From NCBI GenBank assembly GCA_028285035.1, contig JANQQF010000019.1, forward strand, positions 79,161 through 143,160: 64,000 nt of DNA, written 5' to 3'. The position numbers and the translations under genes were made by a program. Positions 1-9,924 of the stretch are shown in pieces; the first letter of the stretch is position 1, and each line of letters begins with the position of its first letter. A model generated the notes under the pieces. The model ran no database searches and was not told the DNA's origin. It was given only the letters and a program-made list of their open reading frames with translations. This DNA is from Phycisphaerae bacterium (GTDB taxonomy: Bacteria > Chloroflexota > Anaerolineae > 4572-78 > J111).

Positions 1-1
1 G

Positions 2-859
2 CTATCAACCCAGCAAACGGTTGAACAAGCCTTGGCCCGTGGCTATTTGGAGTTGACTCCGAATACAAAGCTAAGGGCCTTGGGTACAACCAGTCCGCCC
101 TATCTACGCCTGTGGCCGACAACCGATTCTCAGGGAGCGTTGGATGGTCTACGCCTGGTTGTTGAAAGATGGCAGGCTGAGAGCAAACTGTTTTATGCCT
201 TAATCGGCTCAGACTCACTGGGGCAGTCGGGGGTTATTGCAAAAGGAGGCAGCAGCAAAGATGTAGTCTTTCTGCCGTATGCCCAAGATGGCTATGCCAA
301 GCAGAGTGGCTATGTTAACCTTTTGGGTATCCAAAATGGGCAAACAATCGACCTCACGGTTGACTATCGTCTACAACAAACGCTAAATATCAGCCATACC
401 AGCCTCTTCTCCAATGACGGTAATCTGGAATTGCACCTGGAGCCTGGATCGTTACCTCTGGATAAAGTCCACTTCTTGATTGCCTCCCCTTGGGGCTTAC
501 CTGGTTCACTGCCGACAGGCTTGGCTGCGGTGGGCGAGGTGTATGAGGTCACCGCCTCTGGCAATGTGACATCTTTAGAAAAACCGGCAGTTTTGACCTT
601 CCATTACGATAGCGAAACGATGGCTGGCTTTGACAGCGATAGCATCGCTATTTATCAGTGGAACCCTGCCACGGGCACCTGGCACCCAATGGATACCGAT
701 CACAGCCCTGATGATCAGGAAGTGAGCACCGTCGTGACTGATCTTGGCATTTATGCCTTGCTAGGACAACCCAATGAACTTGCCGCTCGGTCTCACCAAG
801 GTGACCTCGGGGCCTGTGGTGTGTCGTCAATTTACTTGCCAGTCATAACCAATTTTTAG
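2..859 (+). CDS. C-terminal part of a secreted VCBS/metalloprotease-type protein (5' end outside the window)
   Basis: The frame is open to the left edge, so the gene is 5'-truncated by the window; the internal TTG at 32 is not a convincing start. The visible part is closely similar to the last ~280 residues of the next protein (934-5814), with near-identical stretches such as LNISHTSLFSNDGNLELHLE and the run ending in HSPDDQEVSTV. It looks like a beta-sandwich C-terminal module. It ends in IYLPVITNF, the same kind of tail found on four other proteins here. The two genes are a tandem duplication on the same strand, 74 bp apart. The missing N-terminus probably also carries repeats and a peptidase, but that cannot be seen. 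Likely secreted; function otherwise unknown. Confidence 0.8.
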   Translation, partial: LSTQQTVEQALARGYLELTPNTKLRALGTTSPPYLRLWPTTDSQGALDGLRLVVERWQAESKLFYALIGSDSLGQSGVIAKGGSSKDVVFLPYAQDGYAKQSGYVNLLGIQNGQTIDLTVDYRLQQTLNISHTSLFSNDGNLELHLEPGSLPLDKVHFLIASPWGLPGSLPTGLAAVGEVYEVTASGNVTSLEKPAVLTFHYDSETMAGFDSDSIAIYQWNPATGTWHPMDTDHSPDDQEVSTVVTDLGIYALLGQPNELAARSHQGDLGACGVSSIYLPVITNF

Positions 860-933
860 CCGCTGATAAACTTTATCAACATCCTCAAGATGGGTTAGCT
901 GGCTCAAATGAGCCGTATTTTGGAGGGAAGATA

Positions 934-3900
934 GTGAACCATATATATTTTAAGAGATTGCAACACCTCATTATTCAGCCTTGGCGAAAGCAGCATATCT
1001 TATACTACGTGACAGCACTTTTACTTGGGCTAAATGGTGTCTTACTCGCCCCCAAACTCGTTCAAGCCCAGAGTGGTGTTCCTCTGGACACGTTTCCTGC
1101 CTGGCTTTCTCAGGAAGTCGAACATACAACTAGTGTGGCGTGGGGTGATATGGATGGCGATGGTGATCTTGACCTGGCGGTGGGTGGGGAGCAAAACAGG
1201 GTGTACTTGAACCAAGATGGGGTTTTGCAGAGTGTCGCTGTCTGGACCTCGGCCCCGACGGATATGACGGAGAGTGTGGCCTGGGGGGATATAGACCGAG
1301 ATGGCGACCTTGATCTGGCCACAGGAGGCAGTGGACCAAATAAGGTATACCTGAATCAAGATGGGGTGTTACAGACGACTGCTGCTTGGGTCTCTGATGA
1401 TGAGACTGGTACCTCTAGTGTCGCCTGGGGAGATATGGATCAGGATGGCGATCTTGATCTGGCCACGGGAGGCAGTGGACCAAATAAGGTATACCTGAAT
1501 CAAGATGGGGTCTTGCAGACGACTACTAGTTGGGTCTCTGAGATTTCTGGCTATGACTCCGATGCCCCTCCTAATGTTACCTGGAGCGTCGCCTGGGGCG
1601 ATGTGGATGGCGATGGTGATCTTGATCTCGCTGCTGGCCATGCAGAAAATGATAGTCTCGTGTATATACCAGGACATAGCATAATCTACCTAAATAATAA
1701 GTATGGTGGGGACCTGCAAACCACTGCCGCTTGGACGTCTTATCCAACTGATGCTACGTATAGTGTGGCCTGGGGAGACGTAGATGGTGATGGTGATCTT
1801 GATCTTGCTGCTGGAAACGGGAAAAATTGGCTTGGGGTTTCTGAACCAAATACAATTTATCTGAATCATAGCAGATCCTTACAGGTAGATGATGATACTT
1901 GGTTCCATGACTTTAACTATAGCCTTGCCTGGGGAGACGTAGATGGTGATGGTGATCTTGATCTTGCTGCTGGAAATCTTGGGGGTGTCTTAGTCTACCT
2001 GAATGAAAATGGTATTTTACAGGAAGCAACCACGGTTGATGGTTATGAGACTATCAATAGCGTGGCTTGGGGAGATGTGGATAGAGATGGTGACCTCGAC
2101 CTTGCCGCTGGCGGTGAGCAGCAAACAAAAGTCTATCTAAATGAGAATGGAGTCCTACAATCGCCTGCTATCTGGACATCTGAGGATATGGGGTATGTAT
2201 CCAGTGTGGCTTGGGGCGATATGGATATGGATGGTGATCTCGATCTTGCTGTAGGCAGTGAACAAAATAGAGTATACCTTAACCAGGACGGAGTTTTGCA
2301 AACTTCTAACATCTGGGTTGCCAATGAAATAGATAGCACATCCAGCGTGGCCTGGGGAGACGTAGATAGAGATGGTGATCTCGATCTGGCTGTGGGGAAT
2401 GATGGACAAAACAAGATTTACTTGAACCAAGGTGGGATTTTACAATCTATTGCGACTTGGATCTCTGATGAAAGTGATGATACCTCTAGCGTGGCTTGGG
2501 GAGATATGGATGGTGATGGTGATCTCGATCTGGCTGTGGGGAATTATCGGAAGCCAAACAAGGTCTATTTGAATCAAGATGGGCGCTTGCAGACGACTGC
2601 TACTTGGGGCTCTGGTGATGCGGATGATACCACGAGTATCGCTTGGGGCGATATGGATGGTGATGGTGACCTCGATCTGGCGACCGTGAGTGTAAATCTT
2701 GACGCAAGCAAGATTTATCTGAATCAAGATGGGCGCTTGCAGCCCACCAGTAATTTTACAATTCGGAGTGCTGAAGGCCACACCCATAGCGTGGCATGGG
2801 GTGATTATGATGGGGATGGTGATCTCGACCTCGTCGTTGGCGGCCGATTTGACACTCAAATCTATCGAAATAACCGACAAGGCGGGCAAAATTTACCCGA
2901 TAATCTCCCCTACTTAAAAACCACCCCCCCTTATCCTAGTGTTAATGCTAGCTTTTATGCCTCATCGACCATTTTAAATAGCCCTACCCTTTCAATGACC
3001 TACACCCTTTTTGATCTAGAGGGTGACTCGGTTCGTTTTATCAAAGCGTTTTACTCCCCCAATGGCGGTGGGCAATGGTTTCCCGCGACCCCTGAAGCTG
3101 GAACTTTTACGACTGACCTTAGTACTCAACTATCGGAGTATCAGGCTAAGATTGATCCAGAAGAGGCAGGAAGTATTCCCTCTTTAGGGACAATTAGCTC
3201 TACCTTGGTTATTCCGACCTCTCAAATCATTAACGATATTGATGTCTGGCTCACAATTAATCACTATGTTGCTGGAGATTTAGATGTGTATTTAGAATCT
3301 CCACAAGGGACTTTGGTTGAGCTCTTTACAGATGTAGATGGCTCTGGTGAAGGTTTCGAGCATACCATTTTAGATGATGAAGCTTCAGTAACGATTGAGG
3401 CTGGGACAGCTCCTTTTACAGGCCGATTCCAGCCTGAGGGGAGCTTGGCTGATTTTGATGGCGAGGTAACAGATGGTGTCTGGACCTTGTGGGTTACAGA
3501 TGATGATACGCCGGAGTATGGAGGCGGAATCGTGTCTTGGGGAATTTATCCGCAAACAGAAAGTGGAACACACACCTTTGCTTGGGATGCGGATGAAGAT
3601 TTGGTTAAGAGCGATAATATCGTCTTTCGGATCGAAGCCTATCAAGGCTTTACTAGCCCTGGCCCCTACCAGCGTCCTTATGCCTCAACCCAAACCTTTT
3701 CCTTTCGATATGCGGCCCCCCAATACATCAAGGTGGTGGATGAGGCGGGAAACCCTGTCCCTAATGCCGAGATTTATCGCGACGGCGTCTCGATTGGTCA
3801 AACAAGTCAGGCAGGCTTACTCAACCCTGGTCCTCTCGAAATTGGGGATGAATTGGCTGTCCTCGCCCTCCAACATCAGGAATCGACCATCAGAGGTCAA

Positions 3901-5814
3901 CACGATGAGTGGGCTTATCGCACCTACCTGACCAATATAGAGGTGGATGAGTTAGGACACACCACCCCCTTTACCGTCAACCAACCCCAAGGCGAGCAAC
4001 TGCTCGTGGTTCGCCCCGAACAAACGCTGATCCTGTTCAATCTGTTGGTTTCCATTGAGTGGGATGCCACGGATGAATATGTGGCTGACACCCAAGCGGC
4101 CTTCGATGCGGCTGCCGATTTTCTATACGATGTGACTGATGGGCAGATGACCTTTGGGCAGGTAGCCATTTATGACAATGCTGAGTATTGGACCGAGGCT
4201 GATATCCAAATCACGACCAAGAATGCCGTCACCCCCCATGCCTTTATTGGGGGAATAACCTCTGAGGATACCAGTCACATCATTCGGGTGGGCCGCTTCT
4301 GGAATGGGAACTCGGCCGATCAGGGACCTTGGAGTGCATCCGAGGGGTATCGGACCTTGGTTCACGAGTTTGGGCATTATGGGCTGGGGCTGTATGACGA
4401 ATACTTTGGCTATCTTAAAGAGGGGGACAAACTGGTCGGAGAAAGACGAACAGTTTGTATTCATAAAGACAATCGAAAAGGGCTCTATGATGCCAGTATT
4501 ATGGATTACCACTATACCACCAGTGAGTTGGCCGATGTGGGCCGCTGGGCCTCACACTGTCAGAAGACCGCCCAACATCAATTGAACAATGGCGAGGCAG
4601 CCTGGCAAACGTTAGCGCGGCTCTATGATGATCACTCAGATGAACCGCAGTGGCACTTGGTCAGCCCAGATGTGCGAGCTGGGGTGGGACAAAGTGTGCC
4701 TGGGCCAGAGATGGTCCCTGCGGTCCTGCCCTTCCCAATTGTGACCACGACCAATGTTGGGAACGATCCTAAGCCCTTTACCTTGCAGGTGTGTCACAAT
4801 GGGACCCCCTATCAGGCTGGCACTTGGGTGACTTTGACCAAAACGAAAGGTACCGCGATGGATCAGGGGTTGACGGACGAGATTGCGGGGCATATCGAGA
4901 TTTTGGGAGCAACGGGCACAGACTCCTTAAAGATCGTTTCCCTTGATGGGGCGCTGTCAGCGGATCGACAGGTCGATCAAATATTAAGTATCGGTTACCT
5001 TGAATTGAATCCAAATGCCTCGTCAGCGTTGGCGACCCAAAGTGTCACAACAGGACCCTATTTACGTCTATCACCAACCACCAGTAATGGGAATTTAGAT
5101 GGCTTACTTCTGGTCGTCACCCAGACTCTGTCTACCGATAACTTAAAATATGCCCTGACGGGTCCTGATCAGATCGGCCCAGCTAATATTGTGATCCCCT
5201 ACAATTTTGAACAAAAGCAACATGAGGTCTCGGCCTTTTTTATTCCTCCGGCCTTGTCTGGATATGCCAATGTCTATGGTACACATAATGGGCAATTTAT
5301 TGACCTGAACGTTGACTACCGCTTGCAACAAACCCTAAATATCAGCGATACCAACCTCTTCTCCAATGATGGCAATCTAAAGCTGCATCTGGAGCCTGGA
5401 TCGTTCCCTCTGGCTGAGGTTCATTTCTTGATCGCCTCCCCTTGGGGTTTACCCAGCCCATTGCCAACAGGCTTGGCTGCGGTGGGCGAGGTGTATGAGA
5501 TCACCGCTTCAGGCAATATGACAACATTGGAAAAACCAGCTGTTTTGACCTTCCATTATGATAGTGAAACGATGGCTGGCTTTGACAGCGAGAGTGTGAC
5601 TATTTATCAGTGGGATCCTGCCACGGCCACCTGGCACCCAATGGATACCGATCACAGCCCTGATGATCAGGAAGTGAGCACCGTCATGACTGATCTTGGA
5701 GTTTACGCCTTGTTGGGGAACCTCAGTGAGATTACATCTCGATCCCATAGCAACGACGTGGTTTGCGGTATAGCGCTTTCAGAATCAATCTATCTACCTT
5801 TGATTCGGAAATAA
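934..5814 (+). CDS. Secreted VCBS/FG-GAP-repeat metalloprotease with P-domain and YLPLI tail
   Basis: The GTG start at 934 is supported by GGAGGG 6 nt upstream. A signal peptide covers residues ~1-46. Residues ~67-645 hold twelve repeats of the form SVAWGDxDGDGDLDLAxG, which are calcium-binding VCBS/FG-GAP blades and suggest a beta-propeller. Residues ~755-880 resemble the proprotein-convertase P-domain (VWTLWVTDDD). Next comes a carboxypeptidase-regulatory-like segment (VVDEAGNPVPNAEIYRDG), then a zinc peptidase domain with HEFGHYGLGLYDEY at residues 1144-1157 and a Met-turn-like SIMD ending near 1191. HExxHxxGxxDE resembles CLCA-type metzincins. The last ~280 residues match the upstream partial gene, and the protein ends in SIYLPLIRK. 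Probably exported and surface-attached or released; the substrate is unknown. Some repeat units are nearly identical in DNA (1315-1380 against 1459-1524), a sign of recent amplification. Confidence 0.88.
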   Translation: MNHIYFKRLQHLIIQPWRKQHILYYVTALLLGLNGVLLAPKLVQAQSGVPLDTFPAWLSQEVEHTTSVAWGDMDGDGDLDLAVGGEQNRVYLNQDGVLQSVAVWTSAPTDMTESVAWGDIDRDGDLDLATGGSGPNKVYLNQDGVLQTTAAWVSDDETGTSSVAWGDMDQDGDLDLATGGSGPNKVYLNQDGVLQTTTSWVSEISGYDSDAPPNVTWSVAWGDVDGDGDLDLAAGHAENDSLVYIPGHSIIYLNNKYGGDLQTTAAWTSYPTDATYSVAWGDVDGDGDLDLAAGNGKNWLGVSEPNTIYLNHSRSLQVDDDTWFHDFNYSLAWGDVDGDGDLDLAAGNLGGVLVYLNENGILQEATTVDGYETINSVAWGDVDRDGDLDLAAGGEQQTKVYLNENGVLQSPAIWTSEDMGYVSSVAWGDMDMDGDLDLAVGSEQNRVYLNQDGVLQTSNIWVANEIDSTSSVAWGDVDRDGDLDLAVGNDGQNKIYLNQGGILQSIATWISDESDDTSSVAWGDMDGDGDLDLAVGNYRKPNKVYLNQDGRLQTTATWGSGDADDTTSIAWGDMDGDGDLDLATVSVNLDASKIYLNQDGRLQPTSNFTIRSAEGHTHSVAWGDYDGDGDLDLVVGGRFDTQIYRNNRQGGQNLPDNLPYLKTTPPYPSVNASFYASSTILNSPTLSMTYTLFDLEGDSVRFIKAFYSPNGGGQWFPATPEAGTFTTDLSTQLSEYQAKIDPEEAGSIPSLGTISSTLVIPTSQIINDIDVWLTINHYVAGDLDVYLESPQGTLVELFTDVDGSGEGFEHTILDDEASVTIEAGTAPFTGRFQPEGSLADFDGEVTDGVWTLWVTDDDTPEYGGGIVSWGIYPQTESGTHTFAWDADEDLVKSDNIVFRIEAYQGFTSPGPYQRPYASTQTFSFRYAAPQYIKVVDEAGNPVPNAEIYRDGVSIGQTSQAGLLNPGPLEIGDELAVLALQHQESTIRGQHDEWAYRTYLTNIEVDELGHTTPFTVNQPQGEQLLVVRPEQTLILFNLLVSIEWDATDEYVADTQAAFDAAADFLYDVTDGQMTFGQVAIYDNAEYWTEADIQITTKNAVTPHAFIGGITSEDTSHIIRVGRFWNGNSADQGPWSASEGYRTLVHEFGHYGLGLYDEYFGYLKEGDKLVGERRTVCIHKDNRKGLYDASIMDYHYTTSELADVGRWASHCQKTAQHQLNNGEAAWQTLARLYDDHSDEPQWHLVSPDVRAGVGQSVPGPEMVPAVLPFPIVTTTNVGNDPKPFTLQVCHNGTPYQAGTWVTLTKTKGTAMDQGLTDEIAGHIEILGATGTDSLKIVSLDGALSADRQVDQILSIGYLELNPNASSALATQSVTTGPYLRLSPTTSNGNLDGLLLVVTQTLSTDNLKYALTGPDQIGPANIVIPYNFEQKQHEVSAFFIPPALSGYANVYGTHNGQFIDLNVDYRLQQTLNISDTNLFSNDGNLKLHLEPGSFPLAEVHFLIASPWGLPSPLPTGLAAVGEVYEITASGNMTTLEKPAVLTFHYDSETMAGFDSESVTIYQWDPATATWHPMDTDHSPDDQEVSTVMTDLGVYALLGNLSEITSRSHSNDVVCGIALSESIYLPLIRK

Positions 5815-6220
5815 CAATCTAGAAAGAAACTCATATCGCCATCACAAAAAGCGCAGTGTTTTTTAAGATCGCTGCGCTTTGTAATGACTAGGCTCACCAA
5901 CCATCCACTATTACTTTACAATCAAAGGTAAAGTCGTCTGTTCTTTTTAGCAGTTAGATCGACTGTGCAGAGGGGCGAAAACACTGTGGTGATCTGTGCC
6001 TGTACTCCCCCGTGATTGATGGTATTGGTCGCCCACCCCGATTATAGAGTATCTGCCTCTCAATAGCCTCAATATCACAGGGTGCCATACTATCGCATCC
6101 CCATCGGCGGAACAGGACTGACCCCATTGGTCTGTCCCTGAACAAACGCTATCATTATTATATGTGTTTGGGGCAGCACCCCACCCTCTTAGGGATTTGT
6201 GGTTAGTACAGCACCCAAAA
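5815..6220. other. Intergenic region between convergent genes, no gene seen
   Basis: This is a 406-bp stretch between two convergent genes. Apart from the hairpin at 5848-5880 I see no RNA gene or repeat. A 63-codon minus-strand frame (5954-6145) lacks a ribosome binding site and recognisable content, so I do not call it. Confidence 0.5.
5848..5880. terminator. Hairpin between convergent genes, probable terminator
   Basis: Perfect 9-bp arms AAAGCGCAG (5848-5856) and CTGCGCTTT (5872-5880) enclose a 15-nt loop that contains a T6 run. The hairpin lies 34 bp after the metalloprotease stop and before the convergent C25 gene. The A-rich left flank gives a T-tract on the minus strand and the TTT of the right arm a short one on plus, so it may act in both directions. 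Confidence 0.55.
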
Positions 6221-9200
6221 TTAATCTCGAAAAATTACAGGCAGATGAGTGTTATAGTTATCAACCAAGGCTGATAGAATGATGATCTGAGGTTCAAGCC
6301 CTATTCCTTTTAAGGTGACTTGATTAAGTAATCGGTCGCTAGGCGTAGCCTCACCTGAAACTTGAACCGTGATCATAATCGTACCTAAAGTACCTCCTGG
6401 TAATACATCGATTTCCCAATTATGATGATCGGTAGTGGGGGCTGGGCTGGCTGAATGATAGTTAGTGTTGGCATCATAATTGGCCGTAATGTCCACATTT
6501 TTAGCGGGCTGATCGCTATGATTAGCATATGTTAAGATATAGGTTAGCAACTGACCTGGCTTAACTGTAGGGGCCGAAACCACCCCCTGAAGAGTCAACG
6601 TAGGCTGACCAATAATGGTTTGGGCGATTGCGGTTTCTGTCCCAAGCCCTTCTCCGGTCAATCTTACCTCACTGTTTAACACCATGCCTGCCTCAACCGT
6701 TTTTGAGACTGCAACGGTAACCACAATCGTCTCGGAGGTATTAGCCGGTAATGACCCTAACTCCCAAATATTATTTCCTCGACTTGGGGGCGGCACAGCT
6801 GAGTGATAGGTTGTATGGTCATCCAGAAGTTGAGTTAGAACCACATTCTTGGCGGGGGCGTTGCCATTGTTGCTATAGGTTAGAATATAGGTTAGTAATT
6901 GGTCAGGTTGGATATGGGAGGCCGTGGCGATATTGTTCAGGGTAAGACGAGGTTGGACAACTTGTAAAGCTAGAGCAGGGTCACCAAAAAGTGTAAAAAT
7001 CTCAATCGGTTCACGCCAGCCAAGGTTGGCATAGGCCTCAATCTTTGCCGTAGTTGTCGCTGGGCCAAGCTGAGAATTATGATCAGCAAAGATCGTCTCA
7101 TAAAGGGCCTTGATTGTCGCCTCGTGCCAAAAGGTATACCCCAACCCAGTGGGACTCCAAGCCCCAATCGCCCCTTTTTCTTTAGCCTTTACAAAGCTTT
7201 CTGCCAAACTGTCTTGAGACTCGGGGTGGGAAAACAGCCCATTGTAACAGTTGCCTGTGACCAGAAAGGGATAACGTGGGCCATTATTTAGAGATGAGAT
7301 ATCGGTATCGATCAAAATCCTTTGATCCTGCCAATGGTTCCAGCCGTTAACACTACCGTGCCCTATATAATTAACAATCAGCGCTCCTTCATCAATCGCT
7401 TTAAGAATGTCAGGGGTGGGGTCATGGGGGCGAGGATAAAGGCTGGGGTAAATTTGTTTTACATCGTAGTTCGGAGGCAAGAGAGATATTAGCTGATCTG
7501 ACTCAGTTTCAAAGAGACCATTCTCGCCATCGTCAGTCACAAAGACGGCTTTTTGTTGCCAATCATCTGGTAAATTTTGTTCATATGCCACAATTTTATC
7601 GATGACCTGATGTGCCTGGGGTAAGGTTCGTACAGCCAGACGACCAATAAACATATCAGGTAAAGGATCATCTCCACTAACACTAACAAACCAGTTATCA
7701 CTTGAGGTCTGTCCAATTAGTCCGGAGGTGAACAGATGGGTAGGGACAAAGTTGACATTGCTTGTGCCCAAATAATCGTGATAATCGTAGGTGGCATCCC
7801 CAATCAACAGTACATACAGTGGCGCTGGTGGGGTCCAATGGTGATAGGCATAGCCCAGAAAATCACGAATGGCTTGGGGGGTAAAGCGTCCACCACTAAA
7901 TTCGTCGTAGAGATCGGTCACCTGAATGACAGCCACCTGTCGCCCTTGCCCAGCCCGGTAATCAGCCAATCGCGAGGCCGCTTCGCTGAAGTCTGAGTGG
8001 GTAATGATCAAATAATCGGCCTGATTATGAGATGATCGCCAGGTAGAGGGTGTGTCGAGCAGAAAACCGGCTGGGCTCCTTTTTTTGTCAGCGGTCAGGG
8101 CTAGATAACGTGACTCTGCCCTGACCGTTGTTTCCATCTGGACTTCAGCCTGACCGCCAACCATTTCGATTTCAGCCCCAGTTAGCCGACCAACTTGGGC
8201 TGGATCGCTGATATCATAGACCCAAATTAATGGGTGACTAAAACCATCAATGGAAAAGGTCGTCAAACCAGGATCAGATGCGGTAAAGATCAACTCATCA
8301 TTGTCGGCAGTATAGTTATCCCAATATTCAAGGTCAATTATATTGAGATAAAAGCTATCGACCTTAGCCCCGGTGTCGTTGGGAGATTTAATTACTAGGG
8401 TATTGTCGCCGTTCTTAAAAAAAGATTGTGGGACGGAAACTTCGTGGGTAAAGGGGACATCGCCGTCCCACCAAGCCTCATCAATGATGTGACCATTGAG
8501 GACCAATTGGGTGTGATGATCAGGATTCACTGCTGGTACACGAGTCCGGCCATATAGAGCCACCCGTACCAGCCCTTCTTCAGCCAATGAGGCAATATTT
8601 TGTAATTTAAAGGTGAACATCCGGCTGGCAGTGTTGGTATGAAATCGACTCCAGAACCAATGATCATCCCCGCCGCTGGGCAGCTGCGGCCAATATTCGT
8701 GATTTTCCTCCAGATGCAGGGTTCGATAAAAGGCTGTCGGCGTAGCTCCAGCCCCAGTTGGGGTACTGTCCAACGCAACCATCCGTTGCCCCAACTGGTC
8801 GCCAACCCTGAGCCAATAGATGTTGCGATCCGTAAAGTTGTCGGGGAGCGACTGACCGTAAAATTCCAGCCAATCCTCAGGATCAAAAATGCCATCAGCC
8901 TTGCCACTAACATAAATCGCTACCTCACTGTCATTGTTGTTTAGCTGCAACTGACGTGGATCTATACCATTCAAATCAAACCCAGCGTTTTGCAAATCCT
9001 GGTAAGTAACTTGATACAGGCCATCGTTATCAACAAAAATTTTGAGAGCCTGACCTTGGCTCTGGGGTGCAATTTGCGATGGAGTCATGGCTTTTTGCGA
9101 GAGGACAGGTGCGGGTAAAGTGGCATAATTTAGGAGTGAGGCTTGTAAGACTCGTTCATACGGCGTATCAAATCGAGAGGGAATTGCGGACTGGACCAAA

Positions 9201-9820
9201 ACTGGCGGCTCAACAAAATGCACCTGTATTCGCAAGCGACGATAAATCTCTAACGTTTGCTGCACGGGATTGTATTGAAAAGGATACACGCGTAGCTGAG
9301 TCACTGCTTGGTCGCGTAATCGTCCGGTCAGTCCTACTTCGGTCAATGAACCGGGAAAAAAGGCATCCTGCCCATACAAGATTTCATCTAAGATGAAAGT
9401 CTCGACTGGCGGTTCATCCGGCTGAGGATAGGTTAGAGTCGGTGTGGGAACAAGTTGGATGTCGGTCAGGGTTTCGCGTTCCTGCTCCAGAATAGTGATT
9501 TTGTCAATCCCACCTGGCGGCGTGCCCAACAACTCGCCCAGACCCAGTAGTTGAGGTTGACCAGGCTCGGTCATTGGGACGAGATCAGGGGCAGACAGGG
9601 TCTGGTAGGTGAGGCCCTCATACCTTTTGGTTTCCAAGGCAAACTTCGGTAAGCGAAGCTCTAGAATCATCCCCGTGTCGTCCATTTGCAGGATTTGCAG
9701 AGGAGGGCCTTGGTCTGACTTAGCTTGGGCATAGCTCAGGCTGGGGGGAGATAACAGAAAGAAGGTTAACAGAAATACCACCTTTATTGTAGAAATGTAT
9801 TGTTTTGTTAAGGGCCTCAT
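6221..9820 (-). CDS. Secreted C25 (gingipain-like) cysteine peptidase with two DUF11-type repeats
   Basis: Residues 1-32 are a signal peptide (VVFLLTFFLL, cleavage near YAQA). A long N-terminal beta-rich region is followed from ~residue 590 by a Peptidase_C25 domain containing YVLLIGDATYDYHDY, NYIGHGSVNGW and FLVTGNCYNG. His821 in GHG and Cys858 in NCYNG are the expected catalytic dyad. After the peptidase come two related ~110-residue modules (about 964-1075 and 1080-1185) with the pattern LLTYILTYxNxxxxPAKNV, matching the DUF11/conserved-repeat family that often forms stalks. The protein ends in THLPVIFRD, a variant of the local YLPLI tail. C25 enzymes include gingipains and PorU-type maturation peptidases; which role applies cannot be told from sequence. 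No strong ribosome binding site precedes the ATG. It is the last gene of a minus-strand run of surface proteins. Confidence 0.88.
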   Translation of the reverse strand: MRPLTKQYISTIKVVFLLTFFLLSPPSLSYAQAKSDQGPPLQILQMDDTGMILELRLPKFALETKRYEGLTYQTLSAPDLVPMTEPGQPQLLGLGELLGTPPGGIDKITILEQERETLTDIQLVPTPTLTYPQPDEPPVETFILDEILYGQDAFFPGSLTEVGLTGRLRDQAVTQLRVYPFQYNPVQQTLEIYRRLRIQVHFVEPPVLVQSAIPSRFDTPYERVLQASLLNYATLPAPVLSQKAMTPSQIAPQSQGQALKIFVDNDGLYQVTYQDLQNAGFDLNGIDPRQLQLNNNDSEVAIYVSGKADGIFDPEDWLEFYGQSLPDNFTDRNIYWLRVGDQLGQRMVALDSTPTGAGATPTAFYRTLHLEENHEYWPQLPSGGDDHWFWSRFHTNTASRMFTFKLQNIASLAEEGLVRVALYGRTRVPAVNPDHHTQLVLNGHIIDEAWWDGDVPFTHEVSVPQSFFKNGDNTLVIKSPNDTGAKVDSFYLNIIDLEYWDNYTADNDELIFTASDPGLTTFSIDGFSHPLIWVYDISDPAQVGRLTGAEIEMVGGQAEVQMETTVRAESRYLALTADKKRSPAGFLLDTPSTWRSSHNQADYLIITHSDFSEAASRLADYRAGQGRQVAVIQVTDLYDEFSGGRFTPQAIRDFLGYAYHHWTPPAPLYVLLIGDATYDYHDYLGTSNVNFVPTHLFTSGLIGQTSSDNWFVSVSGDDPLPDMFIGRLAVRTLPQAHQVIDKIVAYEQNLPDDWQQKAVFVTDDGENGLFETESDQLISLLPPNYDVKQIYPSLYPRPHDPTPDILKAIDEGALIVNYIGHGSVNGWNHWQDQRILIDTDISSLNNGPRYPFLVTGNCYNGLFSHPESQDSLAESFVKAKEKGAIGAWSPTGLGYTFWHEATIKALYETIFADHNSQLGPATTTAKIEAYANLGWREPIEIFTLFGDPALALQVVQPRLTLNNIATASHIQPDQLLTYILTYSNNGNAPAKNVVLTQLLDDHTTYHSAVPPPSRGNNIWELGSLPANTSETIVVTVAVSKTVEAGMVLNSEVRLTGEGLGTETAIAQTIIGQPTLTLQGVVSAPTVKPGQLLTYILTYANHSDQPAKNVDITANYDANTNYHSASPAPTTDHHNWEIDVLPGGTLGTIMITVQVSGEATPSDRLLNQVTLKGIGLEPQIIILSALVDNYNTHLPVIFRD

Positions 9821-9924
9821 AGCCAGAACCCATCAATTTCAAAGTACTATTTTCTTGAAGCCCCAAAAGGTCTTTGACAAACAAAGTTGTAGCACCCTTT
9901 GGGGCTGGGCTAGCCAACTGACCT

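Noticed and set aside
5954..6145. 63-codon minus-strand frame in the convergent intergenic region
   Set aside because: No ribosome binding site, no recognisable protein features.
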